From Halichondria panicea (Eukaryota; Porifera; Demospongiae; Suberitida; Halichondriidae), in the NCBI RefSeq assembly GCF_963675165.1, contig NC_087388.1, positions 62,001 through 126,000 on the forward strand: a stretch of 64,000 bases of DNA, given 5' to 3'. The translations under genes and the position numbers were made by a program. The stretch's first letter is position 1; each line of letters opens with the position of its first letter. The notes beneath the pieces were generated by a model. It had not been told where the DNA came from. It worked only from the letters and a program-made list of their open reading frames with translations, and made no database searches. Of the stretch, positions 42,851-55,929 are shown in pieces.

Positions 42851-45800
42851 TTATGATGAGACTACAACTGGGGTAACATTGTTCGGGAGGAGGGTAGAAA
42901 CAGTCTGCTTAGAGTTTGACAAATAACTTCCATTCACATTATTCCCGTTCTGTATAGGCACTCGTCCGTTGGAATGGACTGGAGACTTCCTAACATTCTG
43001 ATGCTCATGGAACAATACAACATATTCAGGACGTGCACACAGAAAGATCTTGAAGTCATCTGAAGGAGAAAATAAACCATGAAATTGACAAAAATAATTA
43101 TATACTAGAAACGGTTTTAAGCTACAGCTTACCAATGTCCATATTTGGTGGTGTGCCATTTGCTTCAGGCAGGGTTTGTGTGGAGAGAGCTCTAGTCACG
43201 TCATCCAGTGACACTCGACCATCGTCATTGGAGTCGAAAAACTGTGTGTGGGGTGTGGTGTGGGTGATGTGTGTGTGTGTGTGTGGGTGTGTGCTAAGCT
43301 AGCCCAAACCCTCGATAGTAAAATACCAGACTCAGCCTCTTATTCTAGACAGGCCGCGTAATTATTTGCATGGAAAATTCATAATTATATGCATACATCT
43401 CTCACAGTGAACATTTCCTGGAGGAACTGCTGATTACCCAAGAGGTCACTGGACACTTTGATCAGACCACACAGGTAGTCCACAAACATCACCCTGCCAC
43501 CTGCAGCAGTCTGCATGGAAACACACACAACAATGGTGACATGTAGCTTTATACAATAGTACCATCAAGAGTTCTTGGGTTAAAATTGTATTAATTCAAG
43601 CTGTCTATATAACTACAGGCTGTGTGTAATACGGCCATGCATGAATAGTAGGTCGACATTGATACCTCGAATCATGGCAACTTAATATTACTTAGAGCTT
43701 AATCCTAACGAGGAGGTCAAACACGTGCAGAGAGAGATGAGTACCTTTTTACAATTATCAAACACTGCTTGGAGACAAGCATCTTTGGGGACTTTTAGGA
43801 AAGTAGCTAGATCATTGGCAGTGATGTAGCCGTCTTTATCACGATCTATGACTGCAAATCTGGTGAGATAACGTTTCATTTCCTTTAATTTGAGGCCTGT
43901 TTTCTGATTAGCAGTGAAATACACCACCATCCCTTTAGAGAATGGGAGGCCAGCACTCTTGGCATGTCTCATTAACATCAGGTCCTCCACTGCTTGGTTG
44001 CCAATGGGGAGCTGTACACGTCTGTGTGTGTGTGTGTGTGTATGTGTGGGTGTGTATGTGTGGGTGGTGTGTGGGTGTGTGTGTGTGATTGAGACAATAT
44101 ACAGTCATCCACAGTTACTAACAGTGCCACACCTGGACATGACACGCTGCACGTTATCAGCATAGAGTCTGCAGTCATCCTTCTCTGCTTGAGAGGGGCA
44201 GTACACAGGCAGGAACTATGAGAGGGGGTCAAATATATAGCTATAATTATAGCTCTAAATACAGCTCTCGTGATCACGCTTCCTCCTCCAACACTTTGCA
44301 ATACAAAGGCATTAATATTCTGTGTACCTCTATTTCCAGAGGGTTGTGAAACTGACACCCAGTGAACAATAAAGTGCCAAACCTGAGGAGAGAGACAGAG
44401 AGAGTGTGTGTGTGAGTGAGTGCAATAATGGTGGACTCACCAGTCAATGCCATCTCCACCCCACGAGGTAGTGTCCTGCACAAGGGGAGAGGGTAAGTTG
44501 TCACTATTGATATATATTAGCAACACAAAGTATCCAACAGATTGCATGCAGTGAAGCACACGTACACTATACAGTTAGAGTGGGGTTTAGTGTACTTGTA
44601 AGCCATTATACTCTAATGCAAGTATTGGTACACAAACCAGCTTGTTCTTGAAGTTGATGAGGATAGGTTGCACAGGAAGTTTAGGCAGGAAAGCTCCTAG
44701 CTTGAACTTGAGCATGACCTTCTTGTTGGTTGTGGTACCCTCGGGACATATCAGGACGTTAGGCCAGAGCCTTTTATCATTGACCCGTCTCTGGAGCTCT
44801 ACAGCAGACTTAGCTCGAGACTCAGGGTCTTCACGATACACAAAGATAGCCCGCACTGACTTCTTGATTATTGCTGTACGCAGATGAAAATAACAAATGA
44901 TGTATACAATGTACAGTGGGCTGGGTAGGGGAGAGGGTCTACTGTAGCCATGGATACATGACACTACATGGACTCGGGGAGGTACCTTGTTTAGAAGTTT
45001 CATAGACTAAGTTAATTAAGATTAGAGACTGCTCTGCACATTATATGACCTTGATTGACTTAATGTACTTATTTAAGCATAATTATAAGGATCGATGTAC
45101 ATGTAGCATAAGCTGAATAGTTGATCTTACTTCCAAAGAAGGGTACATGTTGACTCTCCCCTCGAGCCACGAATGTAGGCACACCGAATATCATGAGTAC
45201 AAACACATCCAGCATTGAAGTGTGAGGGGCGACCACGAATATAGGAGCCTCAGTGGAGGGGGCGGGAGCACCACTCACACTAATCCAGTTGAAGCCAAAC
45301 CCGAGCAAGAACCAACGTGCTATGAATGGGTTGATACGCTGGTGGACAAAGCTGGAGGCCGAGGAAACACCAAATGAATCAGTATAGTACATGAATCAGT
45401 ATAATACAGCAGTGAGTAAGGCTAAAGGATTATGTAATAGCTATCTGCTAGAGATTGGCTTAATAATGTTATAGTGGTATAGATCGCACTAGACAGTGTG
45501 TCTGAGGTGAATCTAGACTAGCATGCTGGAAACCACCCACCCAGAATGATTACAACCCCAAGAATCTAACCTTTGATATTAAAAATGCAACCTTTCAACA
45601 GTAACAGCATGCTAAATCACCCTAAGGTCATAACAATATTTCCCAAAACAACATAAAAGTGGGGCTTCTAATATTAATAATATCTCTATGCAATCCTAGT
45701 AACTTGTGTACCTTCCCCACTTGCTGAGTGGTTTAGGATCATTGATATCGTAGTGATCTCCCACCAGCCCGAGGAGGCACATCACACTGCCCAGGATGAC

Positions 45801-46367
45801 AGACGGAGCTACAAACAGCACAAACCGAATGGGAGCCAGCCACAGAAGATTGAAGAATGTCTACACAGGGTTGGAGAATGTAGGGTATATACAACACCTG
45901 TAGAATACCACAATATTAAAATATGATTTATTATTGTTGTGTCAAAAGCAAGCCCTTGCGATTATACCATACCCACTTACTACATTCACACACACTCAGC
46001 ACCTCTTTATGTACATATAGGTACACGTGCTTCACTGAATCACTATACAGCAATAATTATGCACGAGTGAATACGATATAGCCAGAAGGTAGATGCAGCA
46101 TCATTATTATTATTATTATCTCACTATTAGTTTCTGGCAGGCAGTGAAGGGCGGGTAATAGGTGAAGGGGTCTATTCCATCAATCTTCTCTTGACTGAGT
46201 TCTTGACTGTGTCCATTGGAGGTTGGCTTGGAGTCCTGTCCTTTCCTAACTGGAGCACGCAAGCGCAGGTCTGGTGTGGTAGTAGCCATGCCTCGGCTTG
46301 TCCCTAGTGCAGTACGTCTTTCTAGGCGAGGTCCTGTAGCTGTATCAACAAGAAATACTTTATGCAT
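42851..46367 (-). CDS. LPCAT1/2-type lysophosphatidylcholine acyltransferase with EF-hands
   Basis: Minus-strand exons. The N-terminal exon is 46130-46367 (start 46289, MATTTPDLRLRAPVRKG, or the upstream ATG at 46367). The next, about 45716-45862, encodes a membrane segment (TFFNLLWLAPIRFVLFVAPS, VILGSVMCLLGLV). About 45130-45353 has acyltransferase motif I, VVAPHTSMLDVFVLM (H-x4-D). About 44640-44874 has WPNVLICPEGTTTNKKVMLK, the EGTxTN motif. EF-hand regions follow: VIDRDKDGYITANDLATFL (about 43750-43860) and VFDSNDDGRVSLDDVTRAL (about 43205-43500). The last exon ends PVVVSS at 42851. Family knowledge: it reacylates lyso-PC (Lands cycle) at the ER or lipid droplets. Whether it is LPCAT1, 2 or 4 is not resolved. 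The start lies about 100 bp from the CEP89 stop on the same strand. Confidence 0.88.
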
Positions 46368-46463
46368 TTTATATACAAATTACGTCAAAGAGCGTCATCA
46401 AAACCGCACCTTAGTGCAAATTTACCCACAAACATGATAATGTTATATGACTGTTAATGATAT

Positions 46464-49400
46464 TCATTTATGACTGATGAGTTTGTCAACAAAAGTCTGT
46501 TTCTTGGCCAGTAATGATTTAAGATGGCTGATTTCTTGTCTATACTGCTCTCTCTGATGCCGATGATCTTTGTCTTGCTCATGTAAACTGCACAAAAATA
46601 ATTATGTACGTTAACCGTGATTGAAAGTTGCTTACATTTCTGACGCCTGCTCCAGCATATGTGTTTCCATCCTCTTCCCTATAGAAGCTTCTTTCTTGGC
46701 TCCACGGACCACTGTTCTCTCTTTAGCTTGCTCTTGAGATCTGGCCTGCAAGGAAGCATACAATACACATACACACATACACATACATACACAAAGGAAA
46801 GGTAGCGTCAATGATTATCTATTTTGTTTCATATTCCAAAACATGGTAATGAATACACAATTCTGTTATTGTACTTTCAGAATAATTATATATTATTATC
46901 ATGAGGGTAACCACAATAATTATTATTTCGCTCCTCCATACACTCACTATCTTTGCAAAGGTGTCTCTTTCTGAAACAGACTTCTCTGCACAGAGCACTG
47001 CCTTGCTGAGCTGAGTATGCATTGTGATCTCCCTGTTCCTAGCCAGCTCTAGCTCACGTTGCAACTCCATCACCTTCTCATGAGCCCTCCTAACAGTCAC
47101 AACAAGAGTATGCATACATGTATGTACGCATAATTATGAAGATCCAGGTAGTTGTGGAGCTCTTACACTGTTGGACTACTCACTTGTGTGTTTTGTGCAT
47201 CTGAGCAACTTCTCCTTCTAGCTGGTATATGATAGCCTTAGCATCTGCACAAGAGGGAGGCTATCAGTACAGCTATCAGTATAGGAAGTTGGCTCTGTAA
47301 CTAGAGTTCTGCTATTTAACGCTAGGTCCCTTTCAAAGTATTACTGAAGGTATACAGTGAGTGTACCTGTTAGCTTAGTGACCAAATATCTCTTGTCTTT
47401 GTCTGAAATTCTCAGATGAACTTCTTGAGATTTCAACTCTCTGTGGTTTTTATCATCCAGCTCTTGGACGAGCCTGTACATAGAGACATGGATGGATGTA
47501 AATAATGGTAAACTGTGCGACTGATTTAAATGCAAGGAGTTGCAAGTCACAGGGATACATTCACAGCTATTAGTTTAAATTGTAATGGTGGCAATTAAGG
47601 TATCAACAAGATGCGTATCAAGATAGCCATTAATTTATGCAAACATTCTAACTAGGCTAGCTAGCTTTGCCCACCTCTGCATTTCCATGAGAAGACTCTG
47701 ATGCTCCTCTAGTGGTACTTGTCTCGAGGCTCTGGCTGACAACTGATCAAACCTGGCCCGTAGTTGAGTGTGACTTAGTCTGAGAGACTTGAGAGCCTCC
47801 TCTCTCAATCGCTGCTCCCTCTGTAGCTCACCAACCTCACTGTTCAACTCAGACACTGTGGAGTGGAGTGTTAAAATTATTAAGTGTTAGTACTCACATA
47901 GATATGTAGGCCATAAAACTGCCTCTCAAGCAGGGGAAAATTATAGCTACTAGCTACTAATCTCACCGATTACTTGATGCTCTCCCTTGAGTTGTCTGAT
48001 GGTCTCTCTGAGCACTTTCTGTGCTTTGAGCAGCGAGGTGTTCTCATCCAGGACAGAGTGCGCGTGAGATGCTACCCTTTCCCATTCCCCCCGCTCCTCC
48101 AGTGAGGCTTGCTGGCGTGTCAGTAGAGCCTGGTTCTCATCAGACAAGGAGGCTAGCTCCTCCCTAACCTGGGATAACTCACTCTGCATGGGAATAATGG
48201 ATGACAATCACAATACACATGTAGCCCGTTACATCTTAACAGTATTGGATCACGTTGATACAACTAATTAATGGCATTTAATGATACGTGCAGTATGTAG
48301 TGGCCTTTATACAGTGACATACAAGTGGGTGAAAATGTGGGTTCCAAATATGAAGGGGGTAGATGATAGATATTCGTCCGTATAATTTAGCAGTGGGCCT
48401 GGCTCTAACTCACCTCTAGCAGGGCGACCTTTGCCTGGATGGCTGTGTTAGTCTCACACAACACACTGTTCTCTGAGGAGAGAGACTGCAGTCTACACTG
48501 AACCTGATCACTATGGCTGTCTGCATGTATGGGGAAAATTAAGTATTGAACAATATAAAGGTACGTACCTGATTGAGTGGTTATGTCATCAATTCGTTTT
48601 TTCAAAGTAGAATTCTCTCTTTTCATCTCCTTGTTTAGTGCCTCCAATTCCATGTTGCGTGCTTTGAAGTCTGTCTCCCTTGACTTATACTCAGCAATGA
48701 GCTCTGTGGGCGAGTCTCTGTCATCAATACTCCTCGGTGTAGCATGTAAGAATGGTGAAGAAGTTGCTTTTGCACTATTCAGAGATGACTCTAGTAGCTT
48801 GGCTTGTGTGCTAGCTTGGTGGTTATGTGTGCACTGTTCCTTAGTGGAGGTAGCTATTGGTGTGATCAGTGTACTAGCTCCATCAGCACTGCTTATCACA
48901 ATGCTCTCAGTATTCAGTTGTGGTTTGGTAGGGCCAGTCGCCAGAACATTGGTGGAGAAATAACCAGACTCTGCTAAATTCGGTGAGTTATGTCGAGTAT
49001 GGCGAGGGGGTGGGTGTGGGTGTGTGGGTGTGTGAGGGTGTGAGGCTGGTGGAGGTGTGGGGCTGTGAGGGGGGTGGGCCTGCACAGGTGTAGCAGAGTA
49101 ATACTGAACTCGACCGTCTGGTAGTTGCTCTGAGAACACATACACGTTGCCCTGCTGCTGAATAAAGTTTGGTTGAATTATCGGAAGTGTTTCAGTTCTA
49201 GGATCATCGATTAAGGTACCAGTTGACTTCCTCCTCTGCCGGTGAGTGTGCTGACTGGTAGGGGGATGATGGTTAGGTAGCTGGAGGGAAGTTGACAAAT
49301 CTATTTGTCGTGGTTGGTGATAATCGTGTGACATTTCCTCATCACTTTGCAAATAACTTTCTACTGAGGAGCTTGATTCATCAGGTAATGTAGGATATGC

Positions 49401-50679
49401 CTGGTGCCCATATTGTGAAGCACTGTGGTGTCTTTGCTGTGGATGCTCTTGTGTGCTGTGTACGTGTTTGGAACTTGTTGTTAAGTTATCAAAAGAACGT
49501 GATTTCCTCTTTGACTGGCCATTGCTGTGTCGCTTGTTTCTGGTTGATTTATACTTGTGAGATTGTGGAGTGTTGTCCTGGCCATGTGGAGTGTTGTCCT
49601 GGCCGTGTGGAGTGTTGTCCTGGCCGTGTGGAGTGGGTGGTTCCAGTGTGTGGTATACATTAGGCTGTCGAGAATTCGGTACATAGGCTTTTTCTTTGCT
49701 GCTTTTTTTTGGTTTTTTAACTTTGGTGTACAGAGCCTCAACATGTTGTTCTGCATCTGGTTCACGATGTACTTCAATTTGTACAGACTTCTTATGAGGT
49801 GATCTTCGATTAGGTCTTGTTTGGTATGCTGGTATCTCACTGCTGTGTAGTGGTGTGGCATTGTCATGAGTAGTACGTGATGGTAGAGATGGGGAGAGTC
49901 CATAGCTGATATTAGTGGAGTCAGAGTGAATGCTAAGAGCACTTGTGACACTTGGTAGATCACTAGAGCTCAGTGTGCGCTTGGGGGAGGGTGCTTGTGT
50001 GGGATGTGTGGGTGGGAGGGTTGTGGGATGTGTAGGATGTGTGGGTGGGAGGGTCGTCACTAGTGTTTGTTTTGGAGAGGACAGCCTGGGGCGACTGAAA
50101 GAGGTTGTGCGTACTGTTGCATATCCATGGCCATCATCATCATCACTGTAGTCACCAGCCAGACTGTACACACTTTCCCCAGCTACACCAGCTACACCAT
50201 CTGAATAAGTAGAGCAAACTAATTATAGCGACTGAAAAAGCCATTGATTACACAGCCTTACATGTACAAATTGACATACTTAACTAGCTTAAATAATGGT
50301 AGTGCAAAGATCATTGATATGATTATATGAGTTAAAAGTACCTTGGTTGTCCCGTGCAGTGGAGGGGCCACTGGTGTCCAGGACATGATGCTGTGCAGTG
50401 GAGGGGCCACTGGTGTCCAGGACATGATGCTGTGGAGGAAGGGTAAAGGTGAAGTGGTCCCTCGGCTGTGTGTTGGGAGACTGGAGTGTGGTGTTCAGAG
50501 GAGGTGTACTAGGCATGGCCACAAATGCTGGACTTGGAGCGAGAGCATCATGAATTGAAAGCTGAGGGGACCATATCATAATGACCATATCAACAATGAC
50601 TTTTTAATTAATTATAGTGGACCAACTACTTACTTACCTTGGATTTCTTTTTCCCTTTTTTCCTTGAGAACAGTGGCAT
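46464..50679 (-). CDS. CEP89: CEP89 (CCDC123), centriolar distal-appendage coiled-coil protein
   Basis: It starts at 50679 with MPLFSRKKGKKKSK, then an exon at about 50342-50571, then a large exon from about 50200 down to 48573 encoding a disordered Ser/Pro/His-rich region with three TPHGQDN repeats. From about 48720 leftward the exons encode coiled coil. Diagnostic matches to human CEP89 are GEWERVASHAHSVLDENTSL, NREITMHTQLSKAVLCAEKS then VSERD, and the C-terminal EYRQEISHLKSLLAKKQTFV ending at TGA 46464. Family knowledge: a distal-appendage component needed for primary cilium formation, also linked to mitochondrial complex IV. It shares a divergent promoter with the ciliary gene at 50936. 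Confidence 0.85.
47281..47345. repeat. Family B repeat fragment (CEP89 intron)
   Basis: GGCTCTGTAACTAGAGTTCT and CCCTTTCAAAGTATT resemble the outer part of a family B arm. Short, so tentative. Confidence 0.5.
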
Positions 50680-50806
50680 ATTGACAGGGCAGAAGAATAA
50701 TAGAGGCACATTTCACAGTTCAAACATAGGTTCAAGTTAGTCTAGGTTCAAGTAAGTGTGAACCATTAAATTTTTTCTACACATTGTAACTAGGAGACAT
50801 TTATAG

Positions 50807-50847
50807 CCAGCCCCGCCTCCCTTTAAGATAAAGAGGGGCGGGGCTGG
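50807..50847. promoter_or_regulatory. Inverted GC-box palindrome in the CEP89/CIMIP1 divergent promoter
   Basis: The left arm CCAGCCCCGCCTCCCTTTAA is inverted as TAAAGAGGGGCGGGGCTGG with one or two mismatches. It sits almost midway between the start codons 50679 (-) and 50936 (+). It is the same type of element as at 13622-13656. I saw no clear RFX X-box. Confidence 0.65.
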
Positions 50848-50935
50848 TTGTAAATTATCTTTAGGGTAGATCTAGCTAGCTAGCTCAAGCCAAATTAGTT
50901 GTTGCAGTTTTAGATTAGACTATCCAAGCAGTGCC

Positions 50936-51697
50936 ATGGTTGGTGGAGGAAAGCTCACTGCAGCTCAATGCAACCAAAGCCATCAAGATCAGATATGGTA
51001 AGATAAAGCTTGGTAACATACTCATTACACTGAGCAGCTAAGTAGCTATAATTATATATCTACCAGTATCTAGCAGAGGTTAAATTATTTATGTTGCTCT
51101 CTGTACAGCTAGCTAAACAATCTAGCAAAACCAGTTAGCTGTACTATAGCTTTGTGGGGAAAATATCGCAATAATTATGTCTATTGGTAGAGAGGGCATT
51201 GTGCATGCAGTGAGTCTACACTGTAAGCAAGATGAGTAATTGTACTCTTCAGGAAGGACTATGTGTGCAAGGAGGAATCAATTGGTAAGAAATGGACGGA
51301 CACCTGGGGATTTCTGAGAGACGAATACAGTACGGTATGTCAACATTCACATGACCATTATGTAAACTAGATCTAGAACGAAGCTCAATAGCTAACACAT
51401 TAATTAAGCTCTTTATTCAACTGTTAATGTGTTGCATATTAGCTCTTCTCGTATGCAACTGTTAATGTGCAGCTCAGCAGAGATCTAGGACAGATCAGAG
51501 CCAGTGAACCTTTGAAGCTTCCTCGACTGCAAGCCCCCAAGCAGAACACGTCTAATCCGTTTCCAATGGTAAGCTCCAGAGAGGTTGGGTGGCGTTCGGG
51601 AAAGAGGGAATGCAGACTGGAGATATATGGACGCTGGGGACGACCCAAATACTCTATCATTAAACAGCTGCGTTGGCCTAACGATGCTGTGCCCTGA
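50936..51697 (+). CDS. CIMIP1: C20orf85/CIMIP1-like ciliary microtubule inner protein
   Basis: Exons: 50936-50998 (MVGGGKLTAAQCNQSHQDQI W), about 51253-51336 (KDYVCKEESIGKKWTDTWGF) and about 51473-51697. The diagnostic pattern of human C20orf85 is kept: QDxIW, W..xWGFL, then VGWRSGKRECRLEIYG and a C-terminus L.WPNDAVP corresponding to LCWPKQGVH. The small basic protein has about 120-130 residues. Family knowledge: it is found inside ciliary doublet microtubules. A paired ciliary function with divergent CEP89 is attractive. Confidence 0.78.
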
Positions 51698-51948
51698 AAA
51701 CTTTACTTCAACAGTTCAGAAACAATTAACATTCTATCTAATTTGTTTGTTTGTTATACATGCATAGTTGATGTAGAATGACGTTACAAACGTTGTGTTG
51801 CTTAGTGACTTCAACAGATGAATATGATGATAGAGTGTGTGGGTGTGTCATTGTTTACCTTGTGTTGACACGCCCATGATTGTCAGCTAAACTTGACACA
51901 AGTTGATATTTGAGTGTGTCTCTGTCTGTGCTTTTCTAGACTACTTCC

Positions 51949-54445
51949 ATGTCCTGGCAACAACAACCATATGTGAGTCAGTTGCTGTAATGTGTTAGTA
52001 GATATAGCTAGCATAGTTATTATTATTTATATATGGCCTGCAGTGTACTTATATATCTACAGTACAGCTACTGCACTACACATATACAATATACAACTTT
52101 CAGAACCCTGGCTATGGCCAACAGTGGGGCTCACAAGCTCCCCCTCCGAGTGGCTATCGTCCTCCCTACAATCCAGCTGCTGGACCTCCTCACTCCAGTG
52201 CTCCCTCACAGTCCATAGGTGGCTACTCCAACCCTCCTCCAGGTACACCAGCACGGCACACAGCAGTTAATTACGAATGCACCATAATATTATAATAACT
52301 ATGTCTGCAGGTGGACCAGGGTATGGTGCTGGTACCCCAACCTCAAGCTACCATCCCCCAAGTTACGGTGCTCCACAGTCCAACTACGGTGCTCCACCGA
52401 CCTCCCGTGCCCCTGGGCCTAGCTACGGTACTCCACAGTCCAGCTACGGTGCTCTACCAACCTCAAGCTATCGTTCTCCTGGGCCTAGCTATGGTGCTCC
52501 ACAGTCCAACTACGGTGCTCCACCGACCTCCCGTGCCCCTGGGCCTAGCTACGGTACTCCACAGTCCAGCTATGGTGCTCCACCAACCTCAAGCTATCAT
52601 TCTCCTGGGCCTAGCTATGGTGCTCCACCAACCTCCCATGCTCCTGGGCCTAGCTATGGTGCTCCACAGTCCAGCTATGGGGGGGCAGGAGGCTCGTATG
52701 GGGGGTCAGGAGGTTACGGAGCCCCCCAGTCAGGAGGGGGTGGAATGTCACCACAGGACCAAGAGCTGATGTCATGGTTCCAGGTAATTGTACAAATATG
52801 TTTTTGTAAACCATCTATTGATACAGATGTTGCAAAGTCCATATTTACTTTTACTTCCAAGTTGACATTAATTTTTTCAAATACGTATGATACCTCTATA
52901 CCAAACCACTGCTTGCAGGCAGTGGACAAGGATCAGTCTGGGAAGATCACTGCTCTAGAGTTGCGAGAAGCTTTGGTCAACTCAAACTGGAGTCATTTCA
53001 ATGCTGAGACATGTCGCCTGCTCATCGGGATGTTTGACAAGAACAATGATGGCACTATAGACTTCTACGAATTTGCTGCACTTTGGAAATATGTGAAGGA
53101 CTGGAAGTCATGCTTCAATAAGTAAGTCAATGTGTAGTGTAGAGGGTAGATCCATGAGACTGGTGTGTGTAGTGTAGAGGGTAGATCCATGAGACTGGTG
53201 TGTGTAGTGTAGAGGGTAGATCCATGAGACTGGTGTGTGTAGTGTAGAGGGTAGATCCATGAGACTGGTGGGTGTAGTGTAGAGGGTAGATCCATGAGAC
53301 TGGTGTGTGTAGTGTAGAGGGTAGATCCATGAGACTGGTGTGTGTAGTGTAGAGGGTAGATCCATGAGACTGGTGTGTGTAGTGTAGAGGGTAGATCCAT
53401 GAGACTGGTGGGTGTAGTGTAGAGGGTAGATCCATGAGACTGGTGGGTGTAGTGTAGAGGGTAGATCCATGAGACTGGTGTGTGTAGTGTAGAGGGTAGA
53501 TCCATGAGACTGGTGGGTGTAGTGTAGAGGGTAGATCCATGAGACTGGTAGCAGTTGTTATAAATACTATTACACATACCTGCATTTCCCAAGATTAGAA
53601 GGTAGAATCCCTTCCTGGTAGTTTGAGACATGCATCCTGTTTGGGAGTAACTAGAGCTATTTTCTGACAAGTCTACTGTTTAATGTTATGCCATATGTGT
53701 GTGTGTGTAGGTTTGACAAGGATGGTAGTGGCAATATTGATGCAGGGGAACTGCAGCAAGCACTGGTCTCATTCGGCTACCAACTGTGAGCTTTGTGTGT
53801 GTGTCTTGAATCTTAGGAATTATAGGAATGTACATTGCGGGACTAAAACCTATCAACGGTTCAGGGACTCTTTCAGCTGCCATAACTTGAATTCTGTGTA
53901 TCTAATCTCAATGATTTTATGATTTTCTAAAAGCTTAGAAAGATACCTTTCAATTGGTATCATTAAAGTTAATATTTGAGAAATCAAAAATATTTTCCAT
54001 ACCAATTTACCATACCATGGATCAAGATTTCTTTCTTTATGTACGATGTAGGTCAATGGACTTCTGTACTCTGTGCACTAGGTTGTTTGATCGCGGTGAC
54101 ATGCATACAATGAAGTTTGATGACTTCATTCAGTGTTGTGTAATGTTGCGATCTCTGACAGAGAGCTTCAAGAAACAGGACACCAACAGATCAGGAGTCA
54201 TTAATATTAACTATGAGCAGGTACACTTGTGAATAATATTAAGTGATGATAATTATTGTAGCCTGTGGCTCCCTTTAGGAAGCTGTATGTACATCAATAA
54301 TTCTATAGAACTTGTACATTATGTAGATACAGTACATGTACGGTATTATTATGTGCCTATACCTTCTAACTGTACACTGTATGTTTTTCATACATTGTTG
54401 TGTGTGCAGTTTCTGGAGCTGGCAATCGACAACAGCTTACAATGA
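51949..54445 (+). CDS. PEF1: PEF1 (peflin), penta-EF-hand protein
   Basis: It starts at 51949 (MSWQQQPY, donor GTGAGT), then exons at about 52104-52241, 52312-52783, 52919-53121, about 53711-53787, about 54052-54221 and 54411-54445. The N-terminal region is a long Pro/Gly/Tyr/Ser repeat (SYGAPQSNYGAPPTS and variants), as in peflin. EF-hands follow: DKDQSGKITALELREAL, DKNNDGTIDFYEFAALWKY, DKDGSGNIDAGELQQAL, a degenerate fourth (RLFDRGDMHTMKFDDFI), and the fifth, dimerising region QDTNRSGVININYEQFLELA. Family knowledge: it heterodimerises with ALG-2 (PDCD6), Ca2+-regulated, at COPII sites and with CUL3-KLHL12. The Y-G-A-P repeats are encoded by 30-60 bp tandem DNA units and are probably length-variable. 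Confidence 0.88.
53132..53552. repeat. 35-bp minisatellite, 12 copies (PEF1 intron)
   Basis: GTGTAGAGGGTAGATCCATG then AGACTGGTGTGTGTA with period 35; GAGACTGGT recurs from 53156 to 53541. It begins about 10 bp after the splice donor at 53122. Open frames on the minus strand through it are artefacts. Confidence 0.95.
53865..54035. repeat. Partial family A repeat adjoining a splice acceptor (PEF1 intron)
   Basis: It starts CTTTCAGCTGCCATAACTTG and continues with GATTTTCTAAAAGCTTAGAA and ATACCTTTCAATTGGTATCA to CCATACCATGGATCAAGA, that is, one arm and the centre. It ends about 25 bp from the acceptor at about 54051. Confidence 0.85.
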
Positions 54446-54689
54446 GTAACAGCTTACAATGAGTGCACCGCCCAAACCACACCCCAGAACATTATCCTTT
54501 TCCACGCTAGAATAAAGAGTTTTGCTATAAATACAATATCCATTATAATTAGTGTACTTGTATGTTGTACAATAAAGCCATGCATTACATATTCATTTAT
54601 TGAACATTATAATATTATTCTGAGAATGGGTTTAATAAAAGCACATGAGCCACAACACGGTTATGTACATTGACAAAGTTATGAAACAA

Positions 54690-55929
54690 TTATAGGTCTG
54701 GTATATGACTGTCGTCCATCAATATAGGGCAACCATTAGCGATAGGAAAATAATCGTAAAATACTTCTGCTGAGTTTGGAGCATCTTTAGTCCCGCCAGC
54801 AATGCCACAGTGTTCCAAACACCAGGCAGGGTCTAGATAAGAGTCTTTACTGCACCTGCTCTCTCTGAACAGTGCCAGTGAGTTGGCACTATCATTCAAG
54901 TGGTTCTGGATGAGGCATTTCAGTCCGTGGATGGTCGTTGTTTCTGTAACCTCGTGCTCAAAATGGCCAGGGTGTTTCAGGTTGCCTTTGAATGGAGCTA
55001 GTACCATCTTCAGCTTGATGTACCTGCAGTGTACGGTGATCAGAGATTGTTATCTGGGTACTTATGTATAATTATATTGAAGTGCGAGTTTGAAAGGTGC
55101 TAAAAAATTAATGGTTAATACAATTCGTGTTATAAAAGTTTTTAGCTATCATGAAAGCTGTCTAAGCCATTATTAGAGCCTCAATAAGGATTATAGCTGA
55201 GTAGTGGAGTTGTTGTTATACATGATACCTGGCGTGCTTTTCTCTTGGGGGCCCTGCTACACCGATCCCACAGCGGCTGCACTTGACAGTGACTCTACTC
55301 GGAGAGAATGTGAGTTCTTTGGCTGACTGTGCAGTGAGGTCATCATCATCAGCATCACTAGCTGCTTGCTGCAACTTGCGTCTGTAGTCTGAAATGATCT
55401 TGTCAAACTGAAGAATATTCACACTTCCACTGCCTTGTGGATCAATGATTGTTATGAGGGAATCTATTTCCGCTCTTGTTGCTGGAACCTGAAGCAATGA
55501 TTACCGATAATTAGTTATAACTAATGACACTGTGATAGTTGTAGTTGAATGATTAGGTACTAGCAGAGACTTATTATAGTCTACCTCCATCATTCTCATG
55601 GCCACAGTGAAATCCTCTGCTGATAGCAGATTGTCTCCGTCACTGTCAAACATAGTGAAGAGGTTCACAACGCGTCCATAAGTCATAGATCCTTGCAGCC
55701 ATTGCAACACCCTGTCCAGAAACAGCAGCATTGTCTCTCCACTTATGGCTGCTATCTGAGTGAGGAGAGGACAAGTACCTCTAGCTACACTGTAAGACAT
55801 GCTATATAACCTTCTCTGAAACTGCTGGCTTGGCTGCCTTCTTGGCTGGTTTCCTGGACAGGACAATTGCCAATGGAATGGATTGTGCTGTTGCTACTAC
55901 ACTTACTTTTTCTTCTTTTTGTCAGACAT
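54690..55929 (-). CDS. EF-hand protein with C-terminal ubiquitin-like-looking domain (unrecognised)
   Basis: It starts at 55929 (MSDKKKKKK, interrupted by a short intron, then KPAKKAAKPAVSEK: a lysine-rich head). Next is an exon at about 55586-55757 with FTMFDSDGDNLLSAEDFTVA, a canonical EF-hand. An exon at about 55228-55490 has IDPQGSGSVNILQFDKII, a weaker EF-hand, followed by CSRCGIGVAGPPREKH with a C-x2-C pair. The last exon, 54690-55024, has KMVLAPFKGNLKHPGHFE, TTTIHGLKCLIQNHLNDSAN and a conserved-looking WCLEHCGIAGG, ending DSHIPDL. I do not recognise the orthologue; the strand-helix pattern of the last exon suggests a ubiquitin-like fold, which is inference. It is divergent from PDCD5. 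Confidence 0.7.

Noticed and set aside
53065-53670. 200-codon minus-strand frame with repeated MDLPSTLH units
   Set aside because: Produced by the 35-bp minisatellite in a PEF1 intron; antisense to the gene and without homology.
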